Source: JAHFHB01 sp964393875
GTDB taxonomy: Bacteria > Omnitrophota > Omnitrophia > Omnitrophales > Aquincolibacteriaceae
Assembly: GCA_964393875.1 (NCBI GenBank)
Contig: CAYMUZ010000008.1
Span: 1-15,055, forward strand
Length of the DNA stretch: 15,055 nt
Direction: 5' to 3'
Shown here piece by piece: positions 14,701 to 15,055 of this stretch. The notes under the pieces are model-generated. The model saw nothing but the letters and a program-made list of their open reading frames with translations. It was not told the DNA's origin and made no database searches. The translations under genes were made by a program, and so were the position numbers. Position 1 is the first letter of the stretch. Each line of letters starts with the position of its first letter.

Positions 14701-15055
14701 GCGCTCGGTCTGCACGACTTAAACTCGCGGCCGGATTTAAGAGCAGGCTATTTGCTGGCAGATATTTTTCCGAGCAACCTTCCTTCCATCAAAGCGTTGG
14801 TGCATGCTGCACATCAGGAAGAGCTTCCCCTCTATTACACGCTGAATCTAGTAAATCTAAATGTCCGTTTTATTCGGCCCCTTGATGAGAGAGGGGTTAC
14901 AAAAAATCCGGTTGACGATTTTCCAGAGGCTAAGCTTTTTAACTTAGCAGAATTTTCAAAACTTGTAGCTACTGCCCAAAAACCTCAAAGCTTCTCCAGC
15001 TCGAAGCGCGCGTCCCGGAAGAAGTCCCGGTCTGAAGTGCGCGCCAAGGCCGCTG
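5575..15055 (+). CDS. Giant secreted multidomain (polyprotein-like) protein with R-S-E-V-R linkers; 3' end outside the window
   Basis: One frame stays open from ATG 5575 to the right edge: 3,160 codons plus one base, with no stop. I followed it codon by codon. Order of parts by residue: signal peptide 1-53; TIKI/ChaN-like module about 100-600; possible ATP-grasp-like module about 622-962; antisense-derived stretch about 1028-1148; two membrane helices and H-E-W-I-H (1366-1370); antisense-derived stretch about 1582-1733; unrecognised 1790-2140; methyltransferase-like about 2145-2330; unrecognised to 2600; M23-type peptidase about 2600-2740; GNAT about 2950-3090. R-S-E-[VML]-R linkers lie at 614, 979, 986, 1000, 1204, 1533, 1767, 2898 and 3152. 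Promoter and ribosome binding site lie just upstream. No internal start with a convincing Shine-Dalgarno was seen, which favours one translation product. Mixing envelope-type enzymes with SAM- and acetyl-CoA-type enzymes behind one signal peptide is odd. Confidence 0.85.
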   Translation, partial: MARTKSFQNKHPARVFCRGQVLGIRALSPKGAVTQFIAIAVCLCMLVNDVAYAAPRASQKGLSPPPFSASGRTTRGLRGIKIPTRFGTIETSHKGASGKTVIYIQDAHDSLEAQKNIAAIIRYAVKHSGVKTVFEEGYEGPVPTDEYFGFIKDEKTKEKVSYFLMDKLRISGAEYAHVNRFSSVPKAALSAQYPNDGFQLIGADSIKLHLENIRQYQKSAQTKENNAKDLEAIQQNIGMLAARRFPKEIKEWMKLRKRLDEKQLDLLEYLKRINVLRQTSARVVDDPAEAVTAHLSLLQRSPQSGETPRSPKEDTVRFFVADKDKTLSPKQFPVMTLLLAAERTQGKENLKKIQEIDSAGLFTEINRMEDGLADEWLHSEDDRQIFQYHKTLELLVRLNALQLSAAEYEAVKEDSLKNFNTLALAQFIVHKTQKSVILSKRWEQNIRDAIHFYEIAEARDQAIEKTLSDWIQQPQNLPGGKISPALSHDARLTAHGNTAVLVFGGFHKERIQEILRQKNVSFIIVTPKMAANDTQHQDYYKQLMSVGHHSFETPFHLAHASRPASFPYDAALTPQGAVGAKSELRAMAETAAKFPELGYADLDRQLIAMLAARRSEVRPPIGGASQPVVRVDDPMPNLPPGFYFIGNGLLNDLSAKDVMRNIFLGADMPQPDHFYSFRKWGNHWVHPDHLRDDIDWVLERVFSQEQDTRILLPLIFKPNNSALGYGIFHMEGDPEKEITVTMAITRRADLNTVRPEDLEQFGVRPVIGLEENIMSFTLQADSAEQRSRARKVLRDLWLLISKRTQDPGMIESKFPFLRVDAGKGDKVSPRAFETRHFYRGNLRTGKGKKMWRADRSRTGGSAYFGNYGGRNDAELRRQKVEDIYEPLYRLFPHLRKRQHEFSRYADSKVAALFDYFSKRLKAAGLDLNFQVQMNFDFMWLPPAEKDGFPVPVLIESDLQDRNLAFWTAIARVKPKQETRSEMPSARSELRTSRASPSSARSEMRKDRLASASTAETRTSNTYGRLYVLAGYFLNRLDAVFVIAQDIKETIQRFLGGHLIGHSLKFFLRRYLLGGEVPEIFLGGHLRDHKPKFVLGHHHDFHFFNAFFDPGYVFSNILQALAKYLKLRPQVLENHGKLSVAGVLWILSHDFYPFSKWAGILSIASEFVNKYFEKIIKIIQLMHTPERVSNRSDGITGNESIASSRSEVRAVPASENQDHLSTLSRPVTSRARALEIMRQEAGLFVERMEPSLRATPQEKERVVSYLINRVRHKFTYPWYWSPVAGVLTGFLVFVVGLIVSQNFVLALKAGMIGGGLAGLLVGMFVLFYRGILHNLESSAREDFPKGRVLIKSTDMRSEKKFRTALVHEWIHVWGTDFKQDAFHRRIALAGEFLRLAELNAEAMGINSRFILKHPDGRPFYGGLMEANEILMTRILKRDDFHSLKKLRGISKLLDEGVEDTAHRLVEDYAQSAALGGKAQAIFYAFPVLPENYKGTHPAWKFLRELMDGATVAQSYNAIRPELDQLTRDGFNALRSEVRRVRIAEEISGDEIFGRGNDIDQSERRSLSRLLSRIQRIRSTWKFHSSFSLLVEGYSKTLAMARLIITKPILILTHGLNSAKNLLAKLAAIIRYITFASMPAVKVLLDSPKKGFVGLWSIGVYLISNSSAIHGRKSQTTQSRRDSSKAVTIWRGRPAYHIRSLTMEWLKRMHRKAAYVFHTYPPFSQHLINQWDVFIVGAPLWAAEKLTREFIINQEIISEKAIYGTSGVRSEVRQPADNLSAGSETEGSSAKKPTAEVRGRAVAMDRLMMKKPGIFSPRKLVSRVRSMTLRPQIKNHHTSFFIDVTNERSARVYIGYGVHALLHQAGAETRRLFFRVHYRDIPEKEGLLAFKPPYLLEEQLAEFQKRGKQTVILQAVLVDLKNIAEFLVNGGMDLQTPVKLQEFLSFESLTDLFKKHYHPVGDLDSYETTLGELIRTLPSLAAELAAQANIRSLMGELGQWGVQVTYEPALLTRPESAHSFEQLLTALRNVVKRRPEERRQKIATSWRRIFYREHFEKDIAIRYQTAEGSHENPARELLEIAFDVKQLEALVGNADSAARLEDYFEERLRAAEQGKSDSAEDVRLEKTFQPHQNSLSWHFDGAFWNHLTPFMKAMGADYRESIGGSPDTNRELIAYSAGHYLQQLEKVYQREQGGLGGVQPRYYVEVGAASVDHAKIFIEELNRIAAERGQTHLLGHTKYVLADFSKSIIESAKQKLGEFSEAYLGVSFEYLVVDAEDPYESLGAKYKSRILRYHATNVVSVMATDEIARKKGKYYHIYTRLSLPTRILEALVQTYQAFGVTLDQLKRDLKGIEAEGVPVFLDRYQTMFREKAESQLDYSRHEDLKNGDFEFYHFWQELWNGLKLEDEYVPIPHLEAFDFLNDPKDPAAPKFPKPGPALETMFNQYVDDQGAPLDFRVHLSNHAVRGILQIMDLLDVDGAVEAIDIVIQQISDYQRFRGPAKYDGSQVNYFNWPILQAMLHKYYPAASNELTSLAQFGDKRAQRQILEISPNREPHLIYDPEIYKQANAAYKAQAGVELGEALFRGLEGFGLEEGEKWVIRSGMEWGAAATHWTDGKKRPAAYPGGRLHEANDLGLKRTVDGFDRNIEAGTPVPFILGGTVYRKWKDDMRQTVITLTPVKIQHEGKAKRLVVVDAHFQANEDLKAGDVVTQGDHAGTMESPTNPDSPVAIHRHVGLALLDEDLIDESTNSIRGSHSEEILYATLHEWAAEGKIQYFQWLDFLSPEQRRAKFIEGGDAESGLKQIIIQVHNRDVRSELARVIGRQTAGIRKLLAPTPEITEIILAKQRNGTHAVVTGALEDWQLTNHEPARKISELIQRGSGAEALTEAIIATEARLRQSVRSEMRQPSLSPKPVQLSSGVWAKPISLSKQPLLVGRELTLFSNRVWRDQKSLLSDKSEQAGKDVIVLKELNYMISVVRQDFLNRVNSASNTDILWMAYEDTAGKKPIGLLSFSQGDPYHFYDRGIYYSVGVHPKFRQRGIAKELIALGLHDLNSRPDLRAGYLLADIFPSNLPSIKALVHAAHQEELPLYYTLNLVNLNVRFIRPLDERGVTKNPVDDFPEAKLFNLAEFSKLVATAQKPQSFSSSKRASRKKSRSEVRAKAA
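5872..7374 (+). other. TIKI/TraB/ChaN-like module
   Basis: Residues about 100-600 begin with V-I-Y-I-Q-D-A-H-D (His108) followed by E-A-Q-K-N-I, then V-F-E-E-G-Y-E-G (135-140), and end with V-L-V-F-G-G-F-H (His507) and an I-I-V-T-P strand. This order (strand, x-x-H with a nearby Gln, a strand with E-G, and a late G-x-x-H) is that of the EreA/ChaN/TIKI superfamily, whose members include haem-binding proteins and metal-dependent proteases. A long charged helical insert fills the middle (about 200-480). The fold assignment rests on motif order alone; the substrate is unknown. Confidence 0.5.
7414..7428 (+). repeat. R-S-E-V-R linker copy (residues 614-618)
   Basis: CGT TCT GAA GTG CGC. It closes the TIKI/ChaN-like module and is followed directly by a GC-rich palindrome. 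A weaker relative, K-S-E-L-R, lies 33 residues upstream. Confidence 0.75.
7428..7443. repeat. Palindrome directly after a linker
   Basis: CCCGCC (7428-7433) and GGCGGG (7438-7443) pair around TATC. A second small stem, CCCG-TAGTG-CGGG, follows at 7453-7465. Together they look like a REP-type element inserted in frame at the linker. Confidence 0.5.
7438..8460 (+). other. Possible ATP-grasp-like module
   Basis: Residues about 622-962. L-P-L-I-F-K-P-N-N-S-A-L-G-Y-G-I (Lys717) resembles the nucleotide-binding K-P-x-x-G-x-G-I segment of ATP-grasp enzymes. Further on come an F-x-x-R-H-F-Y strand, G-G-S-A-Y-F-G-N-Y-G-G (859-869), an M-N-F-D-F-M strand (Asp936) and V-L-I-E-S-D (Glu955, Asp957) in the place of the usual metal ligands. 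The order fits a carboxylate-amine or peptide-ligase type ATP-grasp fold, but each motif is diverged, so an unrelated new fold is possible. Confidence 0.35.
8509..8586 (+). repeat. Cluster of three R-S-E linker copies
   Basis: R-S-E-M-P (8509-8523), R-S-E-L-R (8530-8544) and R-S-E-M-R (8572-8586) lie within 26 residues in a Ser/Arg/Ala-rich, probably disordered stretch. The cluster closes the ATP-grasp-like module and precedes the antisense gene at 8656-9018. Confidence 0.75.
8522..8619. repeat. Three consecutive hairpins in the linker cluster
   Basis: CCTCAGCTC/GAGCTGAGG (8522-8544, 9 pairs, 5-base loop); CTCGG...GCCG/CGGC...CCGAG (8549-8580, with an internal loop); and CTCTGCG/CGCAGAG (8601-8619, 7 pairs). 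They follow one another in the coding frame and also lie just beyond the stop of the - strand gene. None is followed by a U-tract in that direction, so they are not classical terminators. Confidence 0.6.
8656..9018 (-). CDS. Small coiled-coil protein with tandem A-T-K-E repeats, antisense inside the giant gene
   Basis: The ATG at 9018-9016 has AAAGGA 8 bases upstream and reads 120 residues to TAG. The N-terminus (D-R-E-F-T-V-I-L-E-D-L, residues 10-20) is followed by heptad-like stretches and four tandem repeats of 13-14 residues: 53-65, 66-79, 80-92, 93-105, each starting V/A-T-K-[DE]. A 19-base direct repeat (8731-8749 and 8812-8830) underlies part of this. It looks like a small oligomeric stalk or bundle, without signal peptide or catalytic motif; the role is unknown. 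Its codons align exactly with those of the opposite giant frame, so that frame stays open only because the gene uses no TTA, CTA or TCA codon. It lies between R-S-E linkers. Repeat structure and start signals argue that it is real rather than a shadow. Confidence 0.75.
   Translation of the reverse strand: MAKNPEYSGDREFTVILEDLRSQFQVFGEGLQDVREHVTRVEKSVEEMKVVMVTKDELRFVVSQMATKEDFRHLTAQQIATKEELQRVADQMATKESLDRFFDVLSDHEHRIQTIEKIPR
9049..9077 (-). promoter_or_regulatory. Promoter candidate for the antisense coiled-coil gene
   Basis: On the - strand, TTGACA (9077-9072, perfect -35 match) is followed after 17 bases by GAGAAT (9054-9049, 4 of 6). The start codon lies 30 bases further on, with a Shine-Dalgarno AAAGGA between. 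This supports independent transcription opposite to the giant gene. Confidence 0.5.
9184..9198 (+). repeat. R-S-E-V-R linker copy (residues 1204-1208)
   Basis: CGC TCC GAA GTG CGG, the consensus form. It lies between the antisense coiled-coil gene with its promoter and the following membrane protease module. Confidence 0.75.
9199..10170 (+). other. Membrane module with H-E-x-x-H zinc-protease motif
   Basis: Residues about 1209-1532. Two hydrophobic helices (about 1281-1299 and 1308-1327, Gly-rich between) precede A-L-V-H-E-W-I-H-V-W-G (His1366, Glu1367, His1370). About 26-30 residues later L-A-E-L-N-A-E-A-M-G offers Glu1396 or Glu1400 as a third ligand, as in gluzincin metallopeptidases. The layout of membrane hairpin followed by H-E-x-x-H recalls M48-type proteases, but I cannot assign the family. 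A separate start at ATG 9115 would be in frame but has no ribosome binding site. The module could process membrane proteins or the giant protein itself; that is speculation. Confidence 0.55.
10171..10185 (+). repeat. R-S-E-V-R linker copy (residues 1533-1537)
   Basis: CGC TCC GAA GTA CGG; it differs from the consensus only at one silent third position. It closes the membrane protease module and opens the stretch that contains the antisense two-gene operon. Confidence 0.75.
10317..10541 (-). CDS. Small two-helix membrane protein, antisense inside the giant gene
   Basis: 74 residues. The ATG at 10541-10539 has AAGG 9 bases upstream, within the end of the preceding gene. Two hydrophobic segments (about 18-40 and 45-65) are joined by a short turn, and the C-terminus is charged (S-T-R-R-E-K-E-E), so both ends probably face the cytoplasm. 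I recognise no family. It begins 6 bases after the stop of the gene at 10548-10772, so the two are probably co-transcribed and may act together. The giant frame on the other strand is offset relative to this gene yet has no stop through it. Confidence 0.6.
   Translation of the reverse strand: MLHNPTKPFFGESRRTFTAGMLANVMYLMIAASLASKFFAEFSPWVKISMGLVMISLAIASVLLYPSTRREKEE
10548..10772 (-). CDS. Small single-helix membrane protein, first gene of the antisense pair
   Basis: 74 residues ending in TAA. One strong membrane helix lies at about 47-63 (I-V-T-A-L-L-L-S-L-L-L-W-V-V-W-L-L) with a short acidic and basic tail. The N-terminal half contains a Cys pair (10-11) and is not clearly a signal peptide. 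The ATG at 10772-10770 has GAGG 10 bases upstream and a promoter-like sequence further up. An alternative start at Met38 would leave just the helix. No family is recognised. It is separated by 6 bases from the second small membrane gene. Confidence 0.55.
   Translation of the reverse strand: MNTSHWFIKCCEKGGYVWNTYAAFLCIRFSHSIVSDLMWYAGLPRQIVTALLLSLLLWVVWLLRPWIAEEFEIR
10819..10847 (-). promoter_or_regulatory. Promoter candidate for the antisense membrane-protein pair
   Basis: On the - strand, TTTTCA (10847-10842, 4 of 6) is followed after 17 bases by a perfect TATAAT (10824-10819). The start codon is 46 bases downstream. The surrounding DNA is AT-rich, unlike the flanking coding sequence. Confidence 0.5.
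10873..10887 (+). repeat. R-S-E-V-R linker copy (residues 1767-1771)
   Basis: CGC TCC GAA GTC CGG; one silent difference from the consensus. It closes the stretch with the antisense operon. A truncated relative, A-E-V-R, occurs about 25 residues later (10957-10968). Confidence 0.75.
10890..10914. repeat. Hairpin directly after a linker
   Basis: GCCCGC (10890-10895) and GCGGGC (10909-10914) pair around a 13-base loop, beginning 2 bases after the R-S-E-V-R copy. A palindrome in the same position follows the linker at 7414-7428. Confidence 0.45.
10942..11994 (+). other. Unrecognised module of the giant protein
   Basis: Residues about 1790-2140. It starts with a basic stretch and F-F-I-D-V-T-N-E-R, then mixed strands and helices with many charged residues (for example R-R-P-E-E-R-R-Q-K and E-D-Y-F-E-E-R-L-R). 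No membrane helix, no clear catalytic motif, and no linker until residue 2898. I do not recognise it; it may form one unit with the methyltransferase-like part that follows. Confidence 0.3.
12007..12564 (+). other. Class I SAM-methyltransferase-like module with altered motif I
   Basis: Residues about 2145-2330. Y-Y-V-E-V-G-A-A-S (Glu2203 to Ser2208) stands where class I methyltransferases have E/D-x-G-x-G-x-G, and Y-V-L-A-D-F-S-K-S-I-I-E-S-A-K (Asp2241) matches the second strand with its acidic residue followed by S-x-x-x-x-x-x-A-K. A later F-E-Y-L-V-V-D-A-E-D strand and A-T-N-V-V-S-V strand complete the usual order. Motif I lacks the second and third glycines, so SAM binding may be lost. MidA/DUF185-like enzymes are the closest idea I have. 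Confidence 0.45.
12565..13371 (+). other. Unrecognised helical module
   Basis: Residues about 2331-2599, between the methyltransferase-like and M23-like parts. Trp-, Tyr- and Pro-rich segments (F-Y-H-F-W-Q-E-L-W) give way to helices (I-L-Q-I-M-D-L-L-D) and Q-F-G-D-K-R-A-Q-R-Q. No family is recognised and no linker peptide separates it from its neighbours. Confidence 0.3.
13372..13794 (+). other. M23 (LytM-type) metallopeptidase module
   Basis: Residues about 2600-2740. L-H-E-A-N-D-L-G gives the H-x(3)-D zinc pair (His2626, Asp2630), followed by A-G-T-P-V and a G-G-T-V strand as in LytM-like enzymes. V-V-V-D-A-H-F holds His2693 at the place of the catalytic His, then G-D-V-V-T-Q-G-D-H-A-G, and A-I-H-R-H-V-G-L gives the H-x-H pair (His2728, His2730). 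All zinc-binding and catalytic positions are thus present in the right order. The family cuts peptidoglycan cross-links or Gly-rich peptides outside the cytoplasm, which fits the signal peptide. Loops between motifs are longer than usual. Confidence 0.65.
14266..14280 (+). repeat. R-S-E-M-R linker copy (residues 2898-2902)
   Basis: CGT TCC GAA ATG CGG, between the M23-type part and the GNAT part. A weak relative, R-S-E-L-A, occurs at 14005-14019. Confidence 0.75.
14422..14844 (+). other. GNAT N-acetyltransferase module
   Basis: Residues about 2950-3090. P-I-G-L-L-S-F-S strand, then Y-S-V-G-V-H-P-K-F-R-Q-R-G-I-A-K-E-L-I (3024-3042), the classic GNAT motif A with R/Q-x-x-G-x-A acetyl-CoA loop (Arg3033, Gln3034, Gly3036, Ala3038). 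The following strand L-L-A-D-I-F-P-S-N-L-P-S-I-K-A-L matches motif B with its N-x-x-S-x-x-x-L helix. The substrate cannot be told. The enzyme needs acetyl-CoA, which is not expected outside the cytoplasm. Confidence 0.75.
15028..15042 (+). repeat. R-S-E-V-R linker copy (residues 3152-3156)
   Basis: CGG TCT GAA GTG CGC in a Ser/Lys/Arg-rich stretch. It closes the GNAT module just before the right edge, which suggests that at least one more module follows outside the window. Confidence 0.75.

Noticed and set aside
7414..15042. CRISPR array or tandem repeat from the 15-base R-S-E units
   Set aside because: The copies are hundreds to thousands of bases apart, in frame, and differ at silent positions; there is no spacer-repeat regularity.

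Overview
The window holds two very large genes on the + strand plus three small genes on the - strand, with no tRNA, rRNA, CRISPR array or recognisable transposase. The first + gene runs in from the left edge and stops at 5411; it shows at least 1,802 codons of mostly helical, unrecognised protein. After a 163-base gap the second + gene starts at 5575 and stays open for 3,160 codons to the right edge without a stop. Gene size, the reuse of one short linker peptide (R-S-E-V/M/L-R) in both giants, and the secreted D-x-H type N-terminal module suggest an uncultivated bacterium of the Omnitrophota (OP3) or a related lineage. That is inference, with moderate to low confidence.

The second giant reads like a chain of separate proteins joined in one frame. 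In order: a signal peptide; a TIKI/ChaN-like module with D-A-H and G-G-F-H motifs; a possible ATP-grasp-like module; a segment that is the reverse complement of a small coiled-coil gene; a two-helix membrane module with an H-E-W-I-H zinc-protease motif; a segment that is the reverse complement of a two-gene membrane-protein operon; an unrecognised module; a degenerate SAM-methyltransferase-like module; an unrecognised helical module; an M23 (LytM-type) peptidase module with a full ligand set; and a GNAT acetyltransferase module. The R-S-E-[VML]-R peptide (typical DNA CGCTCCGAAGTGCGG) sits at most of these boundaries. It flanks both antisense segments.

The three - strand genes (8656-9018, 10548-10772, 10317-10541) look real: they have promoter-like boxes, good ribosome binding sites and protein-like features (coiled-coil repeats, membrane helices). 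The sense frame nevertheless passes through all of them without a stop. Small palindromic DNA elements also sit in frame, clustered in the 3' end of the first giant and next to several R-S-E linkers in the second. The most interesting reading is a giant, possibly processed polyprotein built from cassettes joined at R-S-E-V-R seams, able to carry whole antisense genes and palindromic repeats without breaking the frame.

The first giant has no visible start in this window. The gap 5412-5574 holds a good promoter candidate and ribosome binding site for the second giant, and no convincing terminator for the first.
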